From Bacteroidota bacterium (GTDB lineage: Bacteria > Bacteroidota > Bacteroidia > NS11-12g > UBA955): DNA of 64,000 nt. Made by a program: the position numbers and the translations under genes. The notes below the pieces were generated by a model. The model was given only the letters and a program-made list of their open reading frames with translations, made no database searches and was not told where the DNA came from. Location of the stretch: NCBI GenBank assembly GCA_023957335.1, contig JAMLHC010000005.1, positions 186,001-250,000 of the forward strand, read 5' to 3'. This document shows positions 1 through 8,290 of this stretch, in pieces (the stretch's first letter is position 1; each line of letters opens with the position of its first letter).

Positions 1-426
1 ATCTATCAAACGAGCTACACTGTTTTCAGAATACCCAAGAAAGTTTTGAGTTTCTTTCTTGTTGTCTTCATCCAGATAATGAATATAAACTGTACGTTCG
101 AGGGCTGTTAAATCACTAAAAAAACTGGTTCTGTTGTCACTGCTCAGATTGTTGAGTAGGTGGGAGGCTTGTTGAGATGATAGTTGTCTTACCAGTTTGT
201 GTTGAAGCTGTTCATCAATGTAAGGGAATGACCATAATTGTAATTCTGCGTCAAATGTGACAAATATGGAACAGGCTTTGTCCTCAGGAATTACATCCAA
301 TACTTCGGCAATTTCTGCGGGATGTACTTTTTCCGGCTCTTTATCAAAGAGAGAAAAAATATTGAATTCGGTTTCCCAGTCAATATTTCTTATTTTGTCT
401 TGTAGTATTTCTTCTACGTTCTCCAT
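1..426 (-). CDS. mgtE: Magnesium transporter MgtE, N-terminal part (runs off the left edge)
   Basis: Translating the minus strand from the ATG at 426 gives 142 codons open to the window edge, so only the N-terminal cytosolic part is present. It contains the phrase HPAEIAEVLDVIPEDKA, then a leucine-rich helical repeat ending in FLGYSENSVARLID, which matches the MgtE N-domain (HPADLAEIL...LLSYPEDSAGRLM). In the family this domain senses cytosolic Mg2+ and gates the membrane pore; the CBS pair and membrane segments would lie to the left of position 1. The gene stands apart from secG: a strong terminator at 535-563 closes the operon upstream. The start is the only early ATG in frame. Identity is good from the domain, but the channel portion is unseen. 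Confidence 0.8.
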   Translation of the reverse strand, partial: MENVEEILQDKIRNIDWETEFNIFSLFDKEPEKVHPAEIAEVLDVIPEDKACSIFVTFDAELQLWSFPYIDEQLQHKLVRQLSSQQASHLLNNLSSDNRTSFFSDLTALERTVYIHYLDEDNKKETQNFLGYSENSVARLID

Positions 427-467
427 GACACATATTCCTGACTAATAATGAATTAACTACATTAAAA

Positions 468-488
468 CTCCCAATTTGGAATTAGGAG
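468..488. repeat. Inverted repeat in the mgtE upstream region
   Basis: CTCC-c-AATT and AATT-a-GGAG face each other around a 3-nt centre, giving 9-bp arms with one mismatch, 42-62 nt before the mgtE start. It could be an operator or a leader hairpin. It does not resemble the known Mg2+ riboswitches. Only the symmetry is seen. Confidence 0.3.
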
Positions 489-534
489 GTGCAAATTAAG
501 TTCTTACTTTTTAAAATTCAGCCATGACACAAAA

Positions 535-563
535 AAAAATCAAAGTATAATACTTTGATTTTT
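535..563 (-). terminator. Intrinsic terminator of the miaB-secG operon
   Basis: A perfect 13-bp stem (535-547 with 551-563) closes a 3-nt loop, and on the minus strand it runs straight into a T tract (the A run at 531-539 on the plus strand). It lies 54 nt past the secG stop. The A/T flanks could let it work in both directions. Confidence 0.8.
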
Positions 564-616
564 AAAAGTTCTTTCTGTTCAACTTAGTAGAACTAAGTTA
601 CGAAACTATTGTTGAA

Positions 617-1027
617 CTACTGTGCCGGAGCAGGTTGAGGTCCCTGTTGGGGAGCCTGTGGTTGAGCAGGGTCCTGTGCTCCATTAGGCTCTGGAGTAGT
701 GGGTAGAGTCGGTGTAGTTGAAGGCAAGCCTTTTTGCATGATTTCCTCTAATTGTGGATCTATTTTACCATCTTTTGTGCCCTGTGTAGGCGACTTTGTG
801 TTGTGTCTTGGCAAATATCCGGCAGCTAACAATGAAACAATCATCACAAGTCCTGCGGCAACCCATGTGATTTTTTCAACGATATCGGTAGTTTTCTTTA
901 CTCCGAAAAATTGATTTCCGGTTGAGAAGTTAGAAGCAAGTCCGCTGCCTTTGGGGTTTTGTACTAATACTACTGCAATCAATACAATACCTACGATAAT
1001 GGCAAAAATTAATAAGAAGGTTAACAT
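617..1027 (-). CDS. secG: Preprotein translocase subunit SecG
   Basis: 136 residues. SecG is the small non-essential subunit of the SecYEG channel in the inner membrane. Two hydrophobic segments are visible (about residues 2-23 and 52-70) with the family loop VQNPKGSGLASNF between them, including the conserved Q-x-x-K-G-x-G-L pattern. After the second segment comes a long Pro/Gln/Thr-rich tail of about 60 residues, a usual Bacteroidota extension compared with the roughly 75-110 residues elsewhere. It is the last gene of a five-gene minus-strand operon, 2 nt after the preceding gene, and is followed by a strong terminator. Identification is firm. Confidence 0.93.
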   Translation of the reverse strand: MLTFLLIFAIIVGIVLIAVVLVQNPKGSGLASNFSTGNQFFGVKKTTDIVEKITWVAAGLVMIVSLLAAGYLPRHNTKSPTQGTKDGKIDPQLEEIMQKGLPSTTPTLPTTPEPNGAQDPAQPQAPQQGPQPAPAQ

Positions 1028-1029
1028 AT

Positions 1030-2028
1030 TTATTCCGTGTCTTTTTTAAGTTCTTTTATAAGGGCTGCAAAATAACTCTCTTTTTGTGGAAATTTCAACT
1101 TTAATTTTTCGTAAGCCCAAATAGCCTCCGGTATATGCCCTTGTTTTACATAAATGCTTGCTAATGTTTCTGTTACAATGTCGTCATCTAGCTCTAAACT
1201 CTTTATAGCAGCCTTTTCTGCTTTGAAAAAATCTGTTTTAGGATGGCTAATACTAGGTTGGTTTTTGAGAAAAGAATCAATTAACGCAATAGAATCAGAA
1301 TGATTTGATTTTATCTCTGAATGGGAAGGGGGGGGCGATGTTGTGGGTGTAGAGTCGGTTGTTAGTATGGATTCAGTTGCGTCTTTGATTGGTTTTGAAA
1401 ATTGATTGAGCCAGTCAGAAAAACTATGGAATTCGGTTGTTTGTGTTTCTATGATAGGTTGCAACAATTCAATTTCTTCAGCATTTTCCACTGTTTCATC
1501 CTGTTCATCCCATTTATCCTGTTGCTTACATGTTTTTGATATGGTTTGCTCAGATTCAATTTCACCTGTTTCTATAATATTATCGGAAGTATTGGTCCTT
1601 GAAACTTGTTCTACATGTTCTATTGTGGGCGTCTCTTCGGGTGCTGTAATTTCTGACTCAGACTCAATATTTTCGTGTAATGTTTGAGGTACAAGGGTAT
1701 CTATACTTGGCAACTCCTTTTGATTTTCAGGCTTATTTGTTAGAATTTCAGTTTTATCTTCTTCACTGATGGGTTGTTCTGTTATTGAAAGTGGTTGTGC
1801 ACTTTGAATGAATGAAAATAACCAAGCTCTGTCTATCACCCTGAGAGAAGCTTTTTTGACCTGTTTATCATATTTATAGTCCTCTTTCTCTTTGTATATT
1901 TTAGCCAATAAAATATGAGGCAAATTGTAATAGGGAAACTCAGCTACAAGTGTCTCAAGTGTTGCTATTTCTTTATCTGAAACAGAGTTTGGGTTATTCA
2001 ATATGTCCGTGAGTCTGGCTGGTGTCAT
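1030..2028 (-). CDS. TPR-like protein of the lptE-secG operon, function unknown
   Basis: 332 residues without a signal peptide. The first 75 residues carry a helical-repeat pattern (EFPYYNLPHILLAKIYKE, then a DRAWLF motif) and the last 65 residues form a TPR-like helix pair (LASIYVKQGHIPEAIWAYEKLK). The middle (about 80-240) is a low-complexity stretch rich in Glu, Thr and Ser, probably disordered. Proteins of this build are common between lptE and secG in Bacteroidota but have no assigned role; the setting suggests an envelope-biogenesis scaffold, which is inference. The reading frame crosses an 8-base G run at 1328-1335 (Pro codons). It starts 4 nt after the lptE stop and ends 2 nt before secG. 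Confidence 0.75.
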   Translation of the reverse strand: MTPARLTDILNNPNSVSDKEIATLETLVAEFPYYNLPHILLAKIYKEKEDYKYDKQVKKASLRVIDRAWLFSFIQSAQPLSITEQPISEEDKTEILTNKPENQKELPSIDTLVPQTLHENIESESEITAPEETPTIEHVEQVSRTNTSDNIIETGEIESEQTISKTCKQQDKWDEQDETVENAEEIELLQPIIETQTTEFHSFSDWLNQFSKPIKDATESILTTDSTPTTSPPPSHSEIKSNHSDSIALIDSFLKNQPSISHPKTDFFKAEKAAIKSLELDDDIVTETLASIYVKQGHIPEAIWAYEKLKLKFPQKESYFAALIKELKKDTE

Positions 2029-2032
2029 GGAG

Positions 2033-2551
2033 TTACCACTTTAATGCAATGTCATTAAAAATATCTTGAACCATCATATTTGTAACATCGGTGATGAGTT
2101 GTGTTTCTATTGCGGAATAGTCCGTTGCAGCGGGGAAATTGACGAAATTAGTGTATGTTTTGTTAAAGTTAAATTTTGAATGTTTTGGGCTGGTGAAATT
2201 AACCTTGGTACTCATGGTTAATCTATTTTCGGTTGCAGCAGTATTTCCCGAAATACTTACAGGTTGTATATTGTAATCGGTAATGAGTCCATCTATTTGA
2301 TAGTCTCCATCTTGGTCTGTCAAATAAAGTTTAGTTTCACTCTGAAATTTGTCTTTGAGTTTTTCAGTAAACACTTGACTGAGTGTGGGTGCAACTTGTG
2401 GTGCTTGGTTAGGGAAATACATGATTGAAATACTCTTTACATCATCGGGAATGTTCACTCCAGACAAGGAATAGATGCCGCAATTACTGAACATTAGCAA
2501 GCTTGTACACAATAATATTATTTTTAAACTATTGATTTTACTCAAGATCAT
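2033..2551 (-). CDS. lptE: LPS-assembly lipoprotein LptE
   Basis: 172 residues from the ATG at 2551. LptE is the outer-membrane lipoprotein that plugs and assembles the LptD barrel, which inserts lipopolysaccharide in the outer leaflet. After a lysine-containing hydrophobic signal the mature protein begins at Cys in SNCGIYSLSG, followed by IPDDVKSISI and a typical Bacteroidota LptE core (TEKLKDKFQ, then a TENRLT strand). The frame is open 16 codons further upstream, but that extension puts charged residues before the signal, so the internal ATG is preferred. This start overlaps the end of the sigma-54 activator gene by 14 bp, indicating co-translation. Confidence 0.85.
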   Translation of the reverse strand: MILSKINSLKIILLCTSLLMFSNCGIYSLSGVNIPDDVKSISIMYFPNQAPQVAPTLSQVFTEKLKDKFQSETKLYLTDQDGDYQIDGLITDYNIQPVSISGNTAATENRLTMSTKVNFTSPKHSKFNFNKTYTNFVNFPAATDYSAIETQLITDVTNMMVQDIFNDIALKW

Positions 2552-3803
2552 ATTGCTTGATTTTACGGTAGAGCGTTCTTTCTGAAATACCCAGTTCAAT
2601 AGCCGCTTTTTTTCTACGTCCTTTATTGCGTTCCAGAGATTTCTTAATCATGTCTCTTTCCTGCTCTTGAATTGTTTTGGCTTCTTCAATTCTAATGGTT
2701 TTAGTTTCGGAATCGTTTGAATATGTTGGGTGAGGAGCAGGTATATTGGTGTGAGGAAGTGAAATGGAAAAATCTAAAGGTTGATTCATATCTTTAATTT
2801 CTTCACTGAATATTTGTCGGATTGCGCCTTCATTCTCTCGCAAGAAGGAGCCATGGTTGTCACCGCTTTCAATCAATCTGAAAACCAATTTTTTAAGCTC
2901 GGTCATATCTCGCTTCAAATCAAACAGAACTTTGTAAAGAAGGTCTCTATCGCTAAAACTTTCTTTCTCATGACCATCATTTGACAAGGCAACAACAGGC
3001 AGACTTGAATATTCGGGAGGCAGATAGTTTTTTAGAGTTTGGGCATCAATTACACCATCTCTTTCAAGCACACAAAGTTGTTCGGTTACATTGCGGAGTT
3101 GTCGGACATTTCCCTGCCATGAATAATTTTCAAGCATGAGTCTTGCATCGGGAGTCAGTTCAATGTAACGAGCATGGTATTTTTCGGCAAAGTCATTAAC
3201 AAACTTTAAAAATATCAAGTAAATATCTTCTTTTCTTGCGCTGAGCTTAGGAATGACAATAGGAACTGTGGCTAGTCTGTAATATAAATCTGTTCTGAAC
3301 TTGCCTTTTCCGGCATTCTCCAAGAGATTATTGTTTGTGGCAGCTACCACTCTTACGTTGGTTTTTTGGATTTTGCTTGAGCCTACACGAATAAACTCTC
3401 CGGTTTCCAATACTCTTAATAATCTTGCTTGTGTTCCCAAAGGAAGTTCTCCTACTTCGTCAAGGAAAATCGTTCCGCCATTTACAGTTTCAAAATATCC
3501 TTTTCTGGCATCGGTTGCACCTGTAAAAGAACCTTTTTCGTGTCCAAACAGTTCGGAATCTATTGTGCCCTCGGGGATTGCGCCACAGTTTACCGCAATG
3601 AAAGAGCCGTGTTTTCTGGCACTATTTTGATGAATGATTTTAGAAAAAACTTCTTTACCTACACCACTTTCTCCAAAAATCAAAACACTCATATCTGTTG
3701 GTGCAACGCGCAAAGCTGTTTCCAAAGCATGATTGAGCAGGGGAGAGTTGCCCACTATTTCATACCTGTTTTTAATTTGTTGTAGTTCTTTCTCGTTAAT
3801 CAT
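2538..3803 (-). CDS. Sigma-54-dependent transcriptional activator without receiver domain
   Basis: 421 residues. The AAA+ module starts almost at the N-terminus: Walker A GESGVGKE (44-51), GSFTGA loop (91-96) that contacts sigma-54, Walker B TIFLDEVG (111-118), and arginine-finger region YYRLATVPI. A linker follows, then a Fis-type helix-turn-helix at the C-terminus (AAIELGISERTLYRKI). There is no phosphorylation domain, so its activity must be set by another protein, a ligand or its amount. It lies between miaB (9 nt upstream) and lptE (14-bp overlap), an arrangement widespread in Bacteroidota, pointing to control of envelope genes. A sigma-54-like promoter occurs elsewhere in the window at 61116. 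Confidence 0.9.
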   Translation of the reverse strand: MINEKELQQIKNRYEIVGNSPLLNHALETALRVAPTDMSVLIFGESGVGKEVFSKIIHQNSARKHGSFIAVNCGAIPEGTIDSELFGHEKGSFTGATDARKGYFETVNGGTIFLDEVGELPLGTQARLLRVLETGEFIRVGSSKIQKTNVRVVAATNNNLLENAGKGKFRTDLYYRLATVPIVIPKLSARKEDIYLIFLKFVNDFAEKYHARYIELTPDARLMLENYSWQGNVRQLRNVTEQLCVLERDGVIDAQTLKNYLPPEYSSLPVVALSNDGHEKESFSDRDLLYKVLFDLKRDMTELKKLVFRLIESGDNHGSFLRENEGAIRQIFSEEIKDMNQPLDFSISLPHTNIPAPHPTYSNDSETKTIRIEEAKTIQEQERDMIKKSLERNKGRRKKAAIELGISERTLYRKIKQYDLE

Positions 3804-3812
3804 CTGATGTTG

Positions 3813-5228
3813 TTAAATGGGACGCCCTTTTAGTGTAGTTGTGGTGGTTTCTTCAACCAGTACATTTACGTAGTCACCTGGTTTTTGTGTTGATTTTGGG
3901 AATACTACCATGATATTCTGATCGCTTCTGCCTCTTAAGTCTGTTTCACTTTTTTTGGATTCTCCTTCTACCAATACTTTTACCACTTTGCCAACAAATT
4001 TCTTGTTTTTTTCAGTTGAAATTTTGTTTTGGAGTTCAATTACCTCTGCTAATCTTCTTTTTTTAACTTCTAAGGGAACATCATCCGGGAACTTCTTTGC
4101 TGCCATTGTGCCCGGACGTTCACTATAAAAATACATGTAGCTGAAATCAAATTGAGAAATTTCCATAATGCTTAATGTTTCTTTATGATCTTCCTCGGTT
4201 TCTGTACAAAATCCGCAAATAACATCACTTGAAATACCACAATCCGGCATGATTTCTCTGATTCTTTTTACTTTGTTCAAGTACCATTCTCTGTCATAAG
4301 TGCGGTTCATTTTCTCCAATATTTTGCTACTACCTGACTGGGCTGGTAGGTGAATATGCTTGCAAATATTGTTGTATTTTTTCATGGTGAATAGGACATT
4401 ATCGTCAATGTCCTTAGGGTGCGAGGTTGAAAAGCGAATTCTCATTTCAGGATTTACTTGCGCACACATTTCAAGCAGTTTAGCAAAAGTAACGGCAGTG
4501 TCTTGAGCGTCTTTGCTCGCTTTTTCAAAATCTTTTTTTGCTCCACCTCCAAACCACAAATAGCTATCAACGTTTTGTCCAAGTAAGGTAACTTCTTTGA
4601 ATCCTGCATCTGACAAGTCTTTGATTTCTTTTATAATACTTTCAGGTTCGCGACTGCGTTCTCTGCCACGAGTGAACGGAACTACGCAGAATGAACACAT
4701 ATTGTCGCAACCTCTGGTAATTGACACAAAGGCGTTGACACCATTAGAGTTAAGTCGAACCGGGCTGATTTCGCCATAAGTTTCTTCACGGGATAAAAGT
4801 ACATTAATTGCTTTGCTCCCTTCGTCAACTTCAGCAAGCAATTTGGGTAATTCTCTATATGCATCGGGACCCGCGACCACATCCACTAATTTTTCTTGTT
4901 CGAGGAGTTTGTCTTTCAAGCGTTCTGCCATACAGCCCAATACCCCAATGATTAAATCTCTGTTCTTTTTCTTATTGGCTCGCAGGTGTTTCAGTCGTTC
5001 TCTTATACGTTGCTCCGCATTATCGCGAACAGCACAAGTGTTGATGAGTATTACATCTGCATCTGTTTCGTCATTTGTAACGCGAAAACCATGATTATAA
5101 AGGATAGAAGCTACAATTTCGCTGTCACTGAAATTCATGGCACAGCCGTAGCTTTCGATATAAAGATTTCTATGTATGGAGCCACTTGAAACGGGTATGT
5201 CGGCAACCATTAATTCTGTATCTGACAT
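3813..5228 (-). CDS. miaB: tRNA-2-methylthio-N6-dimethylallyladenosine synthase MiaB
   Basis: 471 residues. MiaB is a radical-SAM methylthiotransferase that adds a methylthio group to i6A37 of tRNAs reading UNN codons. The UPF0004 domain has its three cluster cysteines C29 (ESYGCAMN), C65 (INTCAVR) and C99 (LGCMAE). The radical-SAM motif is C174-x3-C178-x2-C181 in [11 protein letters not shown]. The C-terminal TRAM domain spans roughly 400-465. Length is normal for the family. It heads the operon to secG, with a candidate -7 box 16 nt upstream of the ATG. Confidence 0.96.
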   Translation of the reverse strand: MSDTELMVADIPVSSGSIHRNLYIESYGCAMNFSDSEIVASILYNHGFRVTNDETDADVILINTCAVRDNAEQRIRERLKHLRANKKKNRDLIIGVLGCMAERLKDKLLEQEKLVDVVAGPDAYRELPKLLAEVDEGSKAINVLLSREETYGEISPVRLNSNGVNAFVSITRGCDNMCSFCVVPFTRGRERSREPESIIKEIKDLSDAGFKEVTLLGQNVDSYLWFGGGAKKDFEKASKDAQDTAVTFAKLLEMCAQVNPEMRIRFSTSHPKDIDDNVLFTMKKYNNICKHIHLPAQSGSSKILEKMNRTYDREWYLNKVKRIREIMPDCGISSDVICGFCTETEEDHKETLSIMEISQFDFSYMYFYSERPGTMAAKKFPDDVPLEVKKRRLAEVIELQNKISTEKNKKFVGKVVKVLVEGESKKSETDLRGRSDQNIMVVFPKSTQKPGDYVNVLVEETTTTTLKGRPI

Positions 5229-5244
5229 TTTTTTTAATGAGGTG

Positions 5245-5252
5245 CAAAGATA
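5245..5252 (-). promoter_or_regulatory. Candidate -7 box of the miaB operon
   Basis: TATCTTTG on the minus strand fits the Bacteroidota TAnnTTTG consensus and lies 16 nt before the miaB ATG. No TTG is found at the usual -33 spacing, so the call rests on the -7 box alone. Confidence 0.35.
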
Positions 5253-5295
5253 AGAGTTAGACTGTTAAAATGAATGGTTGCATTAACAAAATAGA

Positions 5296-5322
5296 ACAGC
5301 CCGCAATATTGTTGCGGGCTGT
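5296..5322 (-). terminator. Intrinsic terminator of clpC
   Basis: A perfect 11-bp GC-rich stem (5296-5306 with 5312-5322) with a 5-nt loop starts 28 nt past the clpC stop. On the minus strand it is followed by TCTATTTTG, a modest T-rich tail. It separates clpC from miaB transcription. Confidence 0.75.
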
Positions 5323-5349
5323 CATGAGTTTATAATTTGGGTAAATGTT

Positions 5350-7920
5350 CTATTCGTCCTTTTTTAATTCTTCTTTGGATTCATTGCCCTTTTTAGATTT
5401 AGGCTGGGTTTTAATGCTTAATCCGTCTTGCTCTTTGTTCATGGATACAAGCAGCTTAGAACCTTCCTTAACTTCACCCTTGAGGATTTCTTCAGCAAGA
5501 GGGTCTTCCATATACTTTTGTATTGTACGATGTAGAGGGCGTGCACCAAATTCAGCATCAAAGCCCTTTTCCACCAAGAATTCTTTCACATTTGCATCTA
5601 ACTCTACTTCAATACCAAGGTCAGAAACCCTTTTGAGCATTTTGTTCATTGAAATATCCATAATTTTGAAAATATCCTCTTTTTCAAGACTCTTAAATAC
5701 AATAACATCATCAATCCTATTTAAGAACTCAGGGCTAAAGAATTTTTTGAGTGCATTTTCAATGATTTGCTTACTGTCTTTCTCTTGGTTGGTTATTTTG
5801 TTGGAAGTGTTGAAACCTACACCTGTTCCAAAATCTTTGAGTTGTCGTGAACCAATGTTTGAAGTCATGATGATGACTGTATTTCTAAAGTCAATTTTTC
5901 TTCCTAGACTGTCGGTCATAAACCCTTCATCAAGTGCTTGCAACAATAAGTTAAACACATCTTGGTGAGCTTTTTCTATCTCATCAAAAAGAATGACAGA
6001 GTAGGGTTTTCTGCGAACTTTTTCAGTCAACAAGCCACCTTCTTCATAACCTACATAACCGGGAGGCGCTCCCACCAATCTTGATACGGCAAATTTTTCC
6101 ATGTATTCGCTCATGTCAATTCTTATAAGAGAGTCTTGAGTGTCAAATAAGTATTCGCTCAATGCTTTTGCCATTTCAGTTTTTCCTACACCGGTGGGTC
6201 CAAGGAAAATAAATGAACCAATGGGTTTGTTAGGGTCTTTGAGACCGGCTCTTGTACGTTGAATAGCTTTGGAAAGTCGGGCAACTGCTTTGTCTTGTCC
6301 AATTACTCTTTTTTGCAAATCAGCTTCCATGTTGAGTAATTTTTTGCCTTCACCTTGGGCAATTCTTTTCACGGGAATGCCCGTCATCATGGCGATTACT
6401 TCTGCGACATCTTCTTCGCTCACAACATATTTATGGTTTTTGCTGTCTTCTTCCCATTTAAGTTTAGCATTATCAAGGTTTTTTAGCAATGTTTTCTCTG
6501 TATCTCTTAACCTTGCAGCTTCTTCATAGTTTTGGGATTTGACAACCCTGATTTTTTCTACTTTTACCTCTTCAATTTGAGCTTCAAGGTCAAGTATGTC
6601 AGAAGGAACATGAATGTTGGAAATATGAACTCTGGCGCCTGCTTCGTCCAATACATCAATCGCCTTATCGGGAAGATAACGATCTGTAATATATCTTTCG
6701 GATAGTTTCACACAAGCCTCAATGGCTCCAGGGGTAAAACTAACTGAGTGATGTTCTTCGTATTTGTCTTTGATATTATTCAGAATTTCCAAAGTTTCGC
6801 TGGCAGAAGCAGGTTCCACTATAACCATCTGGAAACGTCTTTCTAAGGCGCCATCTTTTTCAATATATTGTCGGTATTCATCTAATGTGGTAGCACCAAT
6901 ACATTGAATTTCTCCTCTTGACAAGGCGGGTTTGAACATGTTGGAAGCGTCCAAAGAACCTGATGCACCACCTGCACCTACAAGTGTATGAATCTCGTCA
7001 ATAAATAGAATTACATCATCACTCTTTTCAAGTTCGTTCATAATGGCTTTGATTCTTTCTTCAAATTGTCCTCTGTATTTTGTGCCTGCCACAAGTGATG
7101 CTAAATCAAGAGTAACCACTCTTTTATTAAAAAGAATTCTGGAAACCTTTTTTTGAACAATCCTAACCGCAAGTCCTTCTGCAATAGCAGTTTTGCCAAC
7201 GCCAGGCTCACCAATTAAAACGGGATTGTTTTTCTTTCTGCGTGATAGGACTTGTGATACACGTTCAATTTCTTTTTCTCGTCCTATTACAGGATCGAGT
7301 TTGCCTTCTTCTGCATCATGAGTCAGATCTCTGCCAAAATTGTCAAGGACAGGGGTCTTAGATTTGGAATTTTTTTTGCGTAAATCGTCCATTTTTTTAT
7401 CTTCACCATAAGCACTTTCTTCAGCGTTCTCATCGTTTGGTGGTAGCTCGGATTTGGGAGATGAGGGTGGAGGTATCTGACCGGGTGTATCTTCTTCTAA
7501 AGCACTTTTGAAGATATCATAAGTGATTCCGTATTGAGAAAGAATTTCGGTTGCTAAATTGTCTTCATCTCTCAAAATAGACAAGAGTAAATGTTCAGTT
7601 CCAATAATCTCTGTTTTGAACATTCTGGCTTCAAGATAGGTTATTTTTAGAGCTTTCTCAGCTTGTCGTGTAAGAGGCAGATTACCAATGTTGGTTGTTT
7701 TACCTGAGGTTGATTTAACGGCATCTTCTATGGATTTTTTAACTCTTAGCACATCTACATCAAGGCTTTTAAGTGTTTGTAAAGCCCTGCCTTCTCCTTC
7801 TCTAATGACTCCAAGAAGCAAATGTTCAGGACCGATATAATCATGTCCCATACGAATGGCTTCTTCGCGACTGAATTGGATGACTTCTTTTACTCTGGGT
7901 GAAAATTTATTTGTTGACAT
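5350..7920 (-). CDS. clpC: ATP-dependent Clp protease ATP-binding subunit ClpC
   Basis: 856 residues. ClpC is a hexameric Hsp100 unfoldase that feeds proteins into ClpP. Visible in order: two Clp_N repeats (1-145), first AAA+ domain with Walker A GEPGVGKT (237-244) and Walker B LFIDEIH, a short UVR-type coiled-coil insert (about 443-480, in place of the long ClpB middle domain), second AAA+ domain with GPTGVGKT (574-581), and a lysine-rich tail. The tripeptide VGF in GTGVGFNTS sits where ClpC/ClpA carry the ClpP-docking loop, so it probably acts with the protease. It is a single-gene unit with its own terminator. Confidence 0.96.
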   Translation of the reverse strand: MSTNKFSPRVKEVIQFSREEAIRMGHDYIGPEHLLLGVIREGEGRALQTLKSLDVDVLRVKKSIEDAVKSTSGKTTNIGNLPLTRQAEKALKITYLEARMFKTEIIGTEHLLLSILRDEDNLATEILSQYGITYDIFKSALEEDTPGQIPPPSSPKSELPPNDENAEESAYGEDKKMDDLRKKNSKSKTPVLDNFGRDLTHDAEEGKLDPVIGREKEIERVSQVLSRRKKNNPVLIGEPGVGKTAIAEGLAVRIVQKKVSRILFNKRVVTLDLASLVAGTKYRGQFEERIKAIMNELEKSDDVILFIDEIHTLVGAGGASGSLDASNMFKPALSRGEIQCIGATTLDEYRQYIEKDGALERRFQMVIVEPASASETLEILNNIKDKYEEHHSVSFTPGAIEACVKLSERYITDRYLPDKAIDVLDEAGARVHISNIHVPSDILDLEAQIEEVKVEKIRVVKSQNYEEAARLRDTEKTLLKNLDNAKLKWEEDSKNHKYVVSEEDVAEVIAMMTGIPVKRIAQGEGKKLLNMEADLQKRVIGQDKAVARLSKAIQRTRAGLKDPNKPIGSFIFLGPTGVGKTEMAKALSEYLFDTQDSLIRIDMSEYMEKFAVSRLVGAPPGYVGYEEGGLLTEKVRRKPYSVILFDEIEKAHQDVFNLLLQALDEGFMTDSLGRKIDFRNTVIIMTSNIGSRQLKDFGTGVGFNTSNKITNQEKDSKQIIENALKKFFSPEFLNRIDDVIVFKSLEKEDIFKIMDISMNKMLKRVSDLGIEVELDANVKEFLVEKGFDAEFGARPLHRTIQKYMEDPLAEEILKGEVKEGSKLLVSMNKEQDGLSIKTQPKSKKGNESKEELKKDE

Positions 7921-7952
7921 TTTAAGTTATTGCTGATGTTGTTTTAAAGGTT

Positions 7953-7960
7953 CAAAGATA
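7953..7960 (-). promoter_or_regulatory. Candidate -7 box of clpC
   Basis: TATCTTTG on the minus strand, 32 nt before the clpC ATG, is identical to the -7 boxes proposed for miaB, mfd and suhB. No TTG lies 17-23 nt upstream. Confidence 0.35.
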
Positions 7961-7989
7961 TTCAATGTAGTACTATTCTTATGTCCAAC

Positions 7990-8007
7990 TTGCATGAATC
8001 TATGCAA
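7990..8007. promoter_or_regulatory. Inverted repeat upstream of clpC, possible operator
   Basis: TTGCAT-N6-ATGCAA has perfect 6-bp arms and begins 30 bp upstream of the clpC -7 box, so it sits at or just above the -33 region. It matches neither CIRCE nor the CtsR heptamer. The regulator is unknown. Confidence 0.35.
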
Positions 8008-8251
8008 AATATAGTTAGAATTTAAGTGGAAAAATATTGACATTTTACTGTGTAAAATTATTTTTACGTTAAACTCTAAAATCATGCCATCTTAGACTAC
8101 TAACTGTTTTATGCCAGATTGTCTGATTCTGTTGGGTTTGAGGGGTGTTGGTTGAGGGTTGAGTTAAATCTATACTGACAAGCAGGCAAATTTTATTTGC
8201 CTAAACACTCTCAAAAATAATGTGGAAAAGTTCAGGTGAGTATTTGAGAAC

Positions 8252-8282
8252 TTGCAAGCGTTGTATTGTTGGTATTATTTTG
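8252..8282 (+). promoter_or_regulatory. Candidate dnaB promoter
   Basis: TTG at 8252-8254, a 20-bp spacer and TTATTTTG at 8275-8282 (one mismatch to TAnnTTTG). The box ends 8 nt before the ATG at 8291, so the leader would be only a few nucleotides. Confidence 0.35.
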
Positions 8283-8290
8283 CTTGCTGA

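Larger units (their letters stand above)
7921..8290. other. 370-bp divergent intergenic region between clpC and dnaB
   Basis: No gene is supported here. It holds the candidate clpC -7 box (7953-7960), an inverted repeat (7990-8007) and a possible dnaB promoter (8252-8282). The middle part (about 8090-8180) is G/T-rich on the plus strand without recognisable structure. A 52-codon frame on the minus strand was considered and rejected. Confidence 0.6.

Noticed and set aside
5345-5968. 207-codon plus-strand frame
   Set aside because: It is antisense to the highly conserved clpC second AAA+ domain; composition is a serine/leucine-rich shadow.
7927-8085. 52-codon frame on the minus strand upstream of clpC
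   Set aside because: No family resemblance, no ribosome site, and it runs through the candidate clpC promoter and dyad.
8271-8284. Sigma-54-like GG...GC pair before dnaB
   Set aside because: The spacing between GG and GC is 9 nt where the family needs 10, and the -24 box is poor.
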